The position numbers and the translations under genes are program-made. From contig NC_052619.1 in the NCBI RefSeq assembly GCF_016545825.1, forward strand, positions 30,233,803-30,297,802: DNA of 64,000 nucleotides. The letters are read 5' to 3'. This DNA is from Eucalyptus grandis (taxonomy: Eukaryota; Streptophyta; Magnoliopsida; Myrtales; Myrtaceae). Below are positions 11,506-20,411 of the stretch, piece by piece; position 1 is the stretch's first letter, and each line of letters opens with the position of its first letter. The notes beneath the pieces were generated by a model that had not been told where the DNA came from, did no database searches, and worked only from the letters and a program-made list of their open reading frames with translations.

Positions 11506-11709
11506 TCAATATTTCTCACCTGTCAAGCGGTCATAGAGGCTAGTGGCGAATCTATGATCTTCAACTGCTGAACTCAGGAACACATCATACGTTGGTTCAG
11601 CATCTAATTTTGTCATATCTGGCTTCCGCCTTGCTTGTTCAACTTCGACTCTTCTTTGTTTTGTGCCAGCGTATTCAGCCGTACTTAATCCTGCCTCTAA
11701 CTCTATCAA
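11506..11709 (-). pseudogene. TIR-domain (TNL resistance gene) N-terminal fragment
   Basis: A 67-codon minus frame ends with TYDVFLSSAVEDHRFATSLY followed by DRLTGEKY and a stop. The first conserved TIR strand and helix normally read YDVFLSFRGEDTR..F..HLY, so the match covers only about the first 25-30 residues of the domain. The preceding residues (AEYAGTKQRRVEVEQARR) are charged and not part of the TIR. The frame stops where repeat Y joins it, so the rest of TIR, NB-ARC and LRR are gone. The match is short but specific. Confidence 0.65.
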
Positions 11710-12210
11710 TCTTGATTCAGCCTCGCTGGTTTATCTTTCCTACTACTTTCCCTTTACTTTGATCCAGCCTCGCTGGTTCATCGTCGCTTATTTTCCGATT
11801 ATCCCCATCGTATTCAGCCATACTTATTCAACCTCTAATTTTATCGTATCTTGATTCAGCCTTGCTGGTCCATCTTCCGCCTCTTCTCCGTTTTCTGCTT
11901 GCGGATTCAGACACATATGATTCCGCCTTCACCTCAATCTCTCGTCCTCCAAATCATACTCTACCTGGGTTTTTAAACGATAGTCATGTCAAACGGTCCG
12001 AGTTTGCCTTGCCAGTCGTTCAATGTGAGATGTTAATTTAAGAGAAAATAAGTTCCAAAAAAAAAATATTTTACGAACATTCAAGAAAAACTACTTGTTC
12101 TCAACTTACTGTTGTTCGAGGAATATTAAAATATACTATGATTATTACCCATTTACAAATTATGGCATGATGTAAGAATTATTGAAGTGACTAATAGTAT
12201 TGAAGAAGTA
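11710..12210. repeat. Short direct repeats (GATTCAGCCTCGCTGGT) upstream of the TIR fragment, then no gene
   Basis: The phrase (GAT)(T/C)CAGCC(T)(C/T)GCTGGT occurs at about 11713, 11763 and 11854, with CGTATTCAGCC(A/G)TACTTA variants between. On the minus strand the repeats would encode AEY/AES-containing phrases like those before the TIR motif, so this could be a repetitive N-terminal coding region or leader. From 11960 to 12210 I see AT-rich sequence without features. Confidence 0.5.
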
Positions 12211-12287
12211 AATCACAATAAATTCAAGTTGTTCACAATATTCCATGAAATGTAACAAACATTGAGAAATTCAACCTTACAAAAATT

Positions 12288-12460
12288 TGTTTGGTGAAGA
12301 AGACGGAGAATTAATAGTAGATCCTTGATGCTTTGATGCGTTATGACAATCACTGTCCTTAAAGTTTTATTTGCTCCTACTATTCTTGCTACTAGATTTA
12401 GAACAAATATACCTCTAGGATATACACCAAAGTCGCATAGAAATGAGTTTTGCAATTGCT
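12288..12460 (-). repeat. Dispersed short repeat Y, copy 3
   Basis: Reverse copy of 8985-9146, adjoining the copia pol fragment 12398-12997 at its downstream (minus-strand) end. Confidence 0.75.
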
Positions 12461-12469
12461 CAATATTTG

Positions 12470-12997
12470 GATGAGTTTTGTAGATACAAAAGTTTCTTGC
12501 CAATTCTTTGGAATAGATACAAAAGATAGAGAAGATACAAAGGTACGATAGAAGTTAGACAAAAACTCTAATGAGACAACATGGGATATAAGGTGTTGAA
12601 TCCAAGTTATAGTACCCTTTTGAAATGCAATAGTAAGATTAGAAGGAGAAACCCCATGAGAAGAAACGGTATAATCTGGATTCGGAGATGATGACTGAAT
12701 AGACAATGAAGATTAAAAAAAAAAAGTACGATAGAAGTTAGACGAAAAGTTTAAAGAGACTCTGACCAAAAAAAAAAAGTCTAAAGAGACAACATGCAAT
12801 ATAAGGTGTTGAATCCAAGTTCTAGTACCCTTTTGAAATGCAATAGTAAGATTAGAAGGAGAAACCCCACAAGAGAAAACAGTATAATCTAGATTCGGAG
12901 ATGATGACTGAACAGACAATATATCAGTGGTCTTAACCTGCATGTTGGCAATGGGATCCCTATGACGATATTTCTTCAATGTCTCACTACTATCCAT
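12470..12997 (-). pseudogene. Ty1/copia pol linker / RT-start fragment, internally duplicated
   Basis: The minus strand reads the linker between integrase and reverse transcriptase of copia elements: LTIAFQKGTITWIQH, SNFYRTFVSSLSFVSIPKNW, corresponding to the usual 'LP.A.RKGTR.C..HPI..FVS' and 'F...LSS..IP..W.EA'. This block is present twice in direct order: 12540-12706 and 12726-12920 are about 190-bp near-identical duplicates (both contain AAGGTGTTGAATCCAAGTT and GATTAGAAGGAGAAACCCC), the second bordered by A-tracts. It is non-functional. Confidence 0.8.
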
Positions 12998-13049
12998 CCG
13001 CCTTTACCAACAGTTTGCCTAATGGGTGAAGTCTTCCCTTGAAATAGTG

Positions 13050-14264
13050 ACTCTGTTATCTCCCCCCAAGGTACATTGTCTATGGTGACTCTCTAGCTAA
13101 GAGCTTGAACTGAGAAGCAATAGTTATAGGTTGGCACTGTTCATGTGGTAACCATCCAAGACCTTGATACAGGCTTTCTGGTTTAAATACTATTCTTTTC
13201 TATTTGTCCAAGCAAATTTCCACTTCTAGAATCTTCTTAGTAGGACCAAAATTTCTCAACTCAAATCATCGATTACTGTGCCATCAACATGTTTATCAAA
13301 CACTTACTCTCAATTGTCAAGCAGTTTCATGGGGGACTTTTATCAAATCCATGCAACTGTTATACTTACTTCTAAAGAAGTCACAACTGAGCATAATACT
13401 GGTGAGTTGCTTACCCCACCACCTCGGAGAGTACTATAAATCATGCATATATTTCTTAATAAGCAGACGTGATCTTTCCATACCATCAGGGAGAAAAACC
13501 CTTAGGCTGATGCAAGTAAATATGCTCAACGGATTACCATGTCAAAAAGCCATTTTGGCATCCAAAGCTTTAGGTTCCTTGGTACAACTAGCCTACATCA
13601 ACTTCGTTGTAAAAAGGGGTGCTGCAGCTTTTGTAAGATGTTTGTGGAACATCTCACAACTAAAGCAACTTCAATGGCAGATTTTAGGAAGTTACCTCAC
13701 CCAGTTTTGATATGCTGCAGTTGCAAAACATAAACCGTCAAAATCAAGAAAGGAATAACAGTCAGCTACACTTATACCAAATGAACTCTAGCTCCAATCT
13801 ATGAATAGGAATAAAAGCAAGCAATGAACAATTGAACTTTTTCAAATATTCGGTTAAAAGATACCATTTAAGTCAACAAACGAACATCATTATAACCTAC
13901 AAAAATAAGTCTGGCTTTGTATCAGGTATCCTCTGATCCAATAGAGTACCCGTTTTGTCAAATACTTCATTGCTGCTGCCATTGAGTGGAGTCCATGCCA
14001 GAGACTGCATTACTGAAGCGGATGGCTCATATATTGTTCTTCAACAGCCCACAAGAGCATATGCAAAAAAATCATTTTAGAGCTCTCCTGGCTTTGTTGA
14101 TAGCAATAGAGTCCTGCTCTTCATGTGGTGTTTCTTCCCCTGAACTAGACTAAGCATAGGAAGACTACAATTTCTGTAAATGTCGCACATTGTTCTTGGA
14201 ATTATTTGCATCAGTTGGGACACCATAATCTATATCCACCAAATGCATAAACTACATAACAGTG
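13050..14264 (+). other. Unresolved NLR-upstream-like region with one 168-codon open frame
   Basis: 13090-13130 (AGAGCTTGAACTGAGAAGCAAT) resembles 48090-48125, which lies just beyond NLR flank copy B, so the copy-A flank may resume here after the copia insertions. The plus frame 13204-13710 is open for 168 codons. A stretch within it (LPHHLGEYYKSCIYFL..RRDLSIPSGR) faintly resembles the winged-helix part of NLR proteins, but the match is weak. Minus-strand readings around 13920-14300 are partly open (STVM.FMHLVDIDYGVPTD, HEEQDSIAINKARRALK) and I cannot assign them. No function is proposed. Confidence 0.3.
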
Positions 14265-14328
14265 CTAGGTTTCCCCCTCATAATTGGAAGGATAGGGCGG
14301 CTCCTATCTTCATCAGGCAATGTTGGAC
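14265..14328 (+). pseudogene. CNL resistance gene, NB-ARC GLPL-motif fragment left of the insertion
   Basis: Immediately before the retrotransposon the plus strand reads LGFPLIIGRIGRLLSSSGN, which fits the NB-ARC GLPL motif and following helix (GLPLAIRTIGRLL type). The continuation on the other side of the 29.4 kb insertion reads YCSLFLKDTELIK, the RNBS-D region of a CNL. About 30 residues normally found between the two are missing. The match is short; the shared TSD and the continuation of NLR sequence on the right support it. Confidence 0.5.
14324..14328. repeat. Target-site duplication, left copy (TGGAC)
   Basis: TGGAC directly precedes the first LTR base at 14329 and is repeated exactly at 43773-43777 directly after the last LTR base. 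Five bases is the usual size for gypsy integrases. Confidence 0.93.
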
Positions 14329-15620
14329 TGTCGCGACCTAAAATTTTCAGGGGCAATCCTAGAAGTTTAGGTTAATGGATTACTAAGTCCGAAGACTTGG
14401 CGCGGACCCTCCCAAGTCCTACCAATCGCGACTTGATAGAAATTAATTCATTTAAACATGCAATTTCAATTTGGAGCCGCCACTAACCAATTAGGCTGGT
14501 TAGAAACCCAAGTAAAGTATGGGAGAATACTTTACTATTGCGAACCAGAGATTCAATAGGTCCGGGGACATGATTACGCTAGATTAATCTAACGCCCTTT
14601 CGGTACCTTTTATTTTAATTTCAAAAATATTTTGCAGGCAATGTTGATTAATTTAAACCTAAGTTACTAACATGCAAATGGTGGTCATGCGAGTGCACAA
14701 TCAATAAAATAACATTAAAAAAAGAAAATGCTAATAAAAATGCATGCCCTAAACATGATTTCTAAATGACATGACATCTAATTTTTCTTTTTCTTTTTTT
14801 GTTTAAAAAAAATTATATGCAATCTTAATTTAAACTTAATATGCATGAATTTATTTTAATGACATGCGATATGCAATTCATATGGTATGACTTAAACTTA
14901 TCACTATATGTATGCAATCTAATTTTTATAATCCTAAATATGCATGTGCTACATGATATGGGATAAATGACATGGTATTTCTACATGCATGCTCTTTTTA
15001 TTTTATTTTATTTTAATGATGATTCATTTTTAATGCATATATGCAACCTATGCTAAATAATGATGATATGAGATTAATTATGAATTAACCTATTAACTAA
15101 CCAAGGAAATGATATATTTTTTAATGACATAATGTTTTTTATTGAAAAGAAAACAACTTAATGGTGCAATGATCATCTTTTAGCATTTCTTTTTTATTAA
15201 AAAAACTATAACTCATATGGCATGCATGACATTTTTTTGTTCATCTTTTTTTTGATTTTATTAAATGAAAATTGACTTAATCTAAAACTAATTAGACTAA
15301 CTAAAGTGAATGGTATTCTAATTTATTTTAGGAATCAATTTAACTTAAACTATATTTTATCCTAAAAGCTATATAAAAAATCAAGACATGCCAACATCAT
15401 TTAAAATTAACCCTAACAAAAATCACTCATCTAAAAGTATAATCTAAAAAATTATAATCCTATAAATGCAATTCTAATTTACTAACCCTAAAAATACTAA
15501 ACCTAAATGCTCTAATGCAATATTTATTTTTTATTTTTTTTTTTTATTTTATTTTTTAATTTTTCCAAACAAGTCATTATTTTAAAAGAATGAAGATAAG
15601 AATTAAAATAACCAAAAAAA

Positions 15621-15745
15621 TAATCCGTTGTCTCACGGATTAAATTAACAATTATTTTAACTCTATAACAATTTAACAATTGAAATGCTATCAAAATTCC
15701 TAAAAATTAAAGTAATTAAAAAATGACCCGACGTCTTACGGGTCA
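15621..15745 (-). repeat. Paired hairpins in LTR1
   Basis: TAATCCGT-TGTCTC-ACGGATTA (15621-15642) and TGACCCG-ACGTCTTA-CGGGTCA (15724-15745) are perfect stems. Both are followed by AAATTAA(C/T)AATTA, so they are duplicates about 103 bp apart. The stems differ at two positions that changed on both arms (TAATCC/GGATTA against TGACCC/GGGTCA). Paired change argues that the fold, not only the sequence, has been kept. Confidence 0.85.
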
Positions 15746-16826
15746 AATTAATAATTACCATAATTTGAGATAAAGTACCTTGCAGCTTAATACCTACGAG
15801 ATTTATAAAAGAAAAGCACATCTCAATATTCTAAATTGAATGATAATAACAAAATAAATAAAATAAAGAAAAGCAAACTACCTAATTTGCTTTTCTCTTT
15901 TTCTTTTGTTTTTGTTTTTTTTTTTTCTTTTTTCTTCTAGTCACGTGCTCGTGAGTCTCGGGTCACTCGGGAGCAGCACGTCATCGGACCAGCGGGGGGC
16001 TCCGACAAAGGTGAACCGGCGGTGGGCGAGCGGTGAAGAGGTGAATCGGCGGTGGCTCAAATCAGCAGGAGCGGTTTCGTCGGCGGAACAGGGTGGCGCG
16101 ACGGTGGGCACTGGATCTGCTGGCGTCGCAGGGGGTGGTCACGAACAGAGGTGCTGCAGCATCACGGGGCGAGCAGCGCGGGAAACTTCAGGTGCAGGCG
16201 CTGATCGGAAATGGGGCCGTCGTGGGATCTGCGAGGGGTTCCGGCGTCGCGGGGAGCGGGCTGCTGCGATGGAGGTCCGCCGGTGTTGAGGGCTTGGAGC
16301 GAGTCGGCGGGGCGGCGAGCTGAGAATGCTAGGCATGGGTTGCGGGCGCGGGCGCGGGTAGATAGTGGAATGGCTCGACTGGGACGGCAGCTGCAACGGC
16401 AGGTGGTCGCAGCGTGGTGGTCGCTCTCGTTGTGCCGTTCGGCGGCGTCGGTGCAACACGGGCCGCCGGATCGAGGGCTTTCCGTCGGGTTCCGGTGTTG
16501 AACTCAAGCGTCGCCGGATTGAAGCATAAACGGAGCCAGCCGTCGCAGTGGAGAGGAGTAAAAATCGGAGCCGGCGGGAGGAGGGCCGAGACGGAACCAG
16601 CATAGGGAAGAGGGTGATGAACAGTAAATGTCCAATCACCTTCTTTCCTTCTGCTTTCTTTTTTTTCTTTTCTCCCTTTTTGCCTTTTTTTTTTTTTCTC
16701 CCTTTCTCTTTCTCTTTCTTTCTCTCTAGAAGCGAAAGCTTCTCTTGACTTTTCTTTTTTTGTGTTTTTTTTTTTTTTTCCACCCAAGACCAAAAAGAAG
16801 CCCCATTTACCGAAGCCTCGGCTTCT

Positions 16827-16834
16827 CTTTTATA
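16827..16834 (-). promoter_or_regulatory. LTR1 TATA box
   Basis: The minus strand reads TATAAAAG, followed at once by an inverted repeat GAAGCC-GA-GGCTTC (16812-16825). With the usual 25-35 base spacing, transcription would begin near 16795-16805 and run leftwards through the GC-rich leader. All four LTRs keep it with small A-run variations. Confidence 0.65.
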
Positions 16835-17021
16835 GAAGAAAAACTTGAAATCGTTGAAGATCCGGCGATATTCACTCAACCTCTTCAACAAAGAAATGGC
16901 TCCAAAATCCGGCCGTTGAATTATTTTGAATTCAAAATTTTTTTCAGAATTTCCCTCTACAACCAAATGCTATATTATTATTTTCTAAAAAATAAATTAA
17001 ATTTTAAAATAGGTGTCAACA

Positions 17022-17035
17022 GCTGCCCCTCTTTG
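17022..17035 (-). other. Polypurine tract, unit 1
   Basis: The minus strand reads AAAGAGGGGCAGC directly before the LTR start TGTTGACACC. Identical sites follow the other LTR boundaries at 25998-26010 and 34889-34901. It fixes the element orientation as minus. Confidence 0.8.
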
Positions 17036-17094
17036 AAGGGAAGCTCGTAGAGATTTCCTTCAAAGATAAATGACACCTAAATTTAGACCATGCA

Positions 17095-17144
17095 GAATGA
17101 ATGCAAAATGAATATGAAATGCATATGCAAATGTTAATTGTAAT

Positions 17145-17185
<41 letters not shown>

Positions 17186-17465
17186 AATGGACTCAAATAA
17201 ATGCAATGTCATGCAATAAAGAATGCCATGTAAATGCAATGATTTGGTCAAGAACATATATTTCAATGTGTCTATGCTCAATGAAATGCAAATGCAAAAT
17301 TAATGCAAAATGAATATGGGATGTATATGCAAATGTTAATGACCTCTTTTCAAATAAATTTAATTCTTTTGAAATGCAAGGTCATGCAATAATGCAATGT
17401 AAATGCAATGATTTGCATATATTTCTATGTCTCCATGCTTAATGAAATGCAAAATGCAAAAAGAA
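17095..17465. repeat. ATGCAA-rich tandem duplication with 34-nt T tract, unit 1
   Basis: Two copies with a period of about 203 bp start at AAAATGAATATG (17104 and 17307) and are rich in ATGCAA words. A pure T run of 34 (17148-17181) interrupts the first copy; on the sense strand this is oligo(A). The block lies between the hairpin array and the PPT. Confidence 0.8.
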
Positions 17466-17529
17466 CACGTACTGTCATACTTATCTGGAGATTCAAAAAA
17501 GTATTATTAGGTGTGAAATGATTCCTATG

Positions 17530-18397
17530 AGACCTAACAAACATCTGGAAATCTCTTCCGATAATTGAAAGGCTCAAAGTCTTTAGAGATCTGGAACTCT
17601 CATCAATCCCAAGCACCTGGAAATCATATTCATGTTTGAAAATAGAAATACTTGGAAGTCACATCAAGCATTTAAAGATTCAAATATCTGGAATTCATAA
17701 CTGGACATTTGAAAAGAAACATTTATTAAACATTCTGGAAATCACATCGACGTTTTGGGACAAACACTTGGTATCACATCAAGCGTTTAAGGGTTCAAAT
17801 ATCTGGGGAAATTTTTACTAAACATCTACGGTCGCCTAAGTCACTTTCTAGGACATCGTACGTTTAGGGAAAGACAAACACTTGGTATCACATCAAGTGT
17901 TTAAGGGTTCAAATATGATTTTTACTAAACATCCATTCTACGGAAGTCACATCGATGTTTGGAAAGACAAACACTTTTCTAGGTATCACATCAATTCGTT
18001 TAAGGGTTCAAATAAATGTTGTTTTTAGGAAACATCCAAGTCACATCGGTCGCCTAAATCAAACTGGAAGAAAACACTTGGGGGATTCACATCAAATGTT
18101 TAAGGGTTCAAATATTGCATCAAGTTCTTAAAAATTCAAAACATCCGGAAATCACATCGGACGTTTGGAAAAGACAAATACTTGGAAGTCACATCAAGCG
18201 TTTAAAGGTTCAAATATCTCGGGTTCACACTAGACATTTGAAAATATTTTACTAAACATCTGGAAATCACATTAGATGTTTGAAAAGACAAACACTTGGA
18301 AATCACATCAAGTGTTTAAAGTTCAAACATCCGGAACTCAAACTAGACATTTGAAAACATTTTAAAATGGGTACTTGGAATTCTTATCAAGCACCAA
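17530..18397 (-). repeat. Stem-loop minisatellite array, unit 1
   Basis: The region is a degenerate tandem array with a composite period near 105-110 bp made of half-units. Each half-unit is an inverted repeat around a (A/T)ATCACAT-type loop: AACACTTG...CAAG(T/C)GTT, AAACATC(C/T)G...C(G/A)GA(C/T)GTTT, and TTCAAATATCTGG...CTAGACATTTG variants. The three stem classes differ in sequence but keep pairing. Where the right arm has C opposite A on the plus strand, the sense (minus) RNA has a G-U pair. It lies downstream of gag in the sense direction. Confidence 0.8.
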
Positions 18398-18642
18398 GAT
18401 GATTGAACAAACTCGGGGTTTCAAAGACAATTTTTTTGGTCTTTGAGGAAAAATTCAATGATGGCTTTATCAAGCTTCTACTGGAAAAATTATCACAATG
18501 AAAATTTTCAGTTATAGTGTGAATCTCTTGAACATGCTAAATGAGACGCTTTTGGTGTGAAAAGGCTTTTTCACTTGCTCTCATTTAGGAGGGGTTATTT
18601 GTCCCGATCATTGACGCGGGAATATATCACTCAATCTTATCA

Positions 18643-18867
18643 TCATCTTGTCGACAAGAGTTCGAATTTTCTTGCAATCAGTACGACCTTACTAATCTGA
18701 GAGGTCTTTGACAAGGATTGTAATGTGGGTTTGGTCAATGGCTTAGCAAAAGGGACTCTTTGAGTCAAGGCTATTGAAAGAAAATTTCTGTAATCATCTC
18801 CGGGTTTACAAGTCAAGAACCCTGCAAAATGAGAAAGAAATAATCTTGCTCGCACTTCTTCGAGCAA
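18643..18867 (-). CDS. Short conserved open frame (MLEEVRARLF...), unit 1
   Basis: A 74-codon minus-strand frame begins MLEEVRARLFLSHFAGFL and continues through CKPGDDYRNF and LPKPTLQSL-like phrases. It is the same as 27555-27794 and 36449-36688 for about 62 residues, then diverges because of a small change near 18680. I recognise no domain. A TTTTGCAG/GG acceptor-like site occurs inside it, so it could equally be part of a non-coding or spliced 3' region. Low confidence that it is translated. Confidence 0.25.
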   Translation of the reverse strand: MLEEVRARLFLSHFAGFLTCKPGDDYRNFLSIALTQRVPFAKPLTKPTLQSLSKTSQISKVVLIARKFELLSTR

Positions 18868-18869
18868 TG

Positions 18870-20003
18870 CTTAAAACATATGGATTCCTATGTTAATTCA
18901 AGTGCCATAATCTGAAGAGACTTTGTAAGGGACGTAACATAGGCTTGGTTCTTGGGTTTGAGAAACGAAAGGATCGTTAGGCTCAAAGATGTGTGTAATG
19001 GGTAAGAGTTGGTGATCATCTTGACATTACCACTAGTTTTCTTCGCCACTGATTGTCTTCTTGACAAATTTCTTTATTGGCTCAAGAGTTTATCATTGAT
19101 GCCAATGATTGTTCAACTGGAGATCTTTTCTCAAAATCATTTTCTTTGATGATAGGCATCGATCAGGCACACTGCTTTTTATATGCCTCTCAATTCATCG
19201 ATCATTTCTCTTTTCTTTTCATGGGCATTGGCCTTGCTTTTACCAGGCACACTGCTTTTTCATGCCCCTTAGTTCTATTTTGATTTTAGTTCTTGCACAC
19301 AATGCATGTGTCAAGTATATTTTAAATGACACTCGAACCTTCAAAGGTCTTCATCCGTCTCTTGCCTTGCCCCGGTGTGGGGGGGATGATCACCAATCGG
19401 GTTTAAAATGAAATGAATTCATGGGCTCAAGTGGGCTATGCAAAGGATATAAGTGTGTAGGATAGTGAAAGAAACGCTCTTCGTCATCCTAAGGCACTTA
19501 AATTACCACATGAATTCAATGTAATAGCACAACTTGAAGATTGATGCAAGTGAAAGCAAGAAAATTTCAACTCATTTTCTTTCTCCTTCAATGTCAACTT
19601 ACCTCCATTTGCCCCGATGTGGGGTGGTTCTTGATAGGGGTAATATGAAAGAAATTCTTCAAGTATTTTGGCTCAAAGAATGGTTAAACAAGAGTTCATT
19701 GGTAGAGAAAAGAACTACCCCTCGACATTTTAGTTGTTGTACTTCTTGTAAGAAAACTCTTCACCTTGAAACACAAAACATTTCCATACTCACCTCACAA
19801 TGTATAGACAAGGGACTGTGTATGGGATAAGGCTTGCCTTTCATGCCTCATTTAGCATGTTCAAGTAACTCGACATCTTTCACTGAATTATCCATTTTGA
19901 TAAATTTCAAGTGGAATTGACAAATTGCACAATATCATGTGAAAGCATTCTATAATGACAAAAGGCCATGCTCTATCAAATCATAAAGTCAAAGCTGTTA
20001 AGT
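18870..20003. other. Post-gag non-coding stretch, unit 1
   Basis: No retroviral-type domain is readable in any frame of either strand. Short phrases such as GCCCC(G/A)(G/A)TGTGGGG (about 19370 and 19612) recur. Open plus-strand frames here run antisense to the element, shift between units and are taken as chance. The same stretch is present in units 2 (27800-28915) and 3 (36690-37805). Confidence 0.6.
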
Positions 20004-20060
20004 GTCTATGTCTTGCCCCTCTTTGCAAAGGAGCTCATAGAGGTTCCTTAAATGTGCGCA
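20004..20060 (-). repeat. Internal PPT / LTR-edge-like site, unit 1
   Basis: AGTGTCTATGTCTTGCCCCTC followed by TTTGCAAAGGAGCTCATAGAGG mirrors the real internal/LTR junction at 17011-17055 (AGGTGTCAACAGCTGCCCCTC then TTTGAAGGGAAGCTCGTAGAGA). Both a PPT (AAAGAGGGGCA on the sense strand) and a decayed LTR start (ACA.ACAC(C/T)T) are recognisable. Copies are at 28918-28960 and 37806-37850. Confidence 0.65.
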
Positions 20061-20411
20061 AAGGCTGCACCTGAAACATAAAGCAAATAATTAAATGAAA
20101 CAAACAGGGTAAATTAGATGCATGCTGGAAGATGATTTTATTTTGAAATTTTTTTTTTAAGGGAACATGAAGAAGCCTAGCCTTCAGAATTAGCTCCTTG
20201 CCGTTTTCTTTTTGGTAGGATTTCATCACGGGGCTAGTTTGGTATACTTCAACATGCCCTTAAAACATGAAAATCTCCATGCATTTTATTGGATGAAAAG
20301 CAAATTACATTATTGAAATAAGGGAAATCCTATAATTGAAAATGCAAATATGCAAATATGGAAAGCAATAAAGACTCTACGCAGAGGAGTGTGCAAATAA
20401 TTAAAATTTTC

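Larger units (their letters stand above)
14329..17021 (-). mobile_element. LTR1 (outer 3' LTR), 2693 bp
   Basis: Boundaries are TGTCGCGACCTAAAATTTTC and AATAGGTGTCAACA. From the plus-strand left: a moderately conserved 300 bp end, about 1.2 kb of very AT-rich sequence, a hairpin pair (15621-15745), a T-rich tract, a GC-rich block (15940-16600), C/T-rich tracts and the TATA-box region (16827-16834). In sense (minus) order the U3 is the short right part, and the GC-rich and AT-rich parts would be R/U5. Long frames within it, such as 16139-16966, arise from low-complexity sequence and are not conserved in the other LTRs. Confidence 0.93.

Noticed and set aside
13204..13710. 168-codon frame as an NLR winged-helix domain
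   Set aside because: Only a short stretch (LPHHL...RRDLSIPSGR) is suggestive; other NB-ARC motifs are missing, so it is left unassigned.
16139..16966. 275-codon minus-strand open frame in LTR1 (also 25122-25943, 42656-43543)
   Set aside because: It consists of Lys/Arg/Pro-rich low-complexity from CTTT and GC-rich tracts, changes frame between LTRs and has no domain.
17530..18397. Regularly spaced repeats that might suggest a CRISPR array
   Set aside because: The setting is a plant retrotransposon; units are degenerate, spacers are themselves related repeats, and there are no cas genes.
19109..19411. Plus-strand open frames in the post-gag region (also 28004-28318, 36898-37206)
   Set aside because: Antisense to the element, with shifted frames between units and no recognisable protein.
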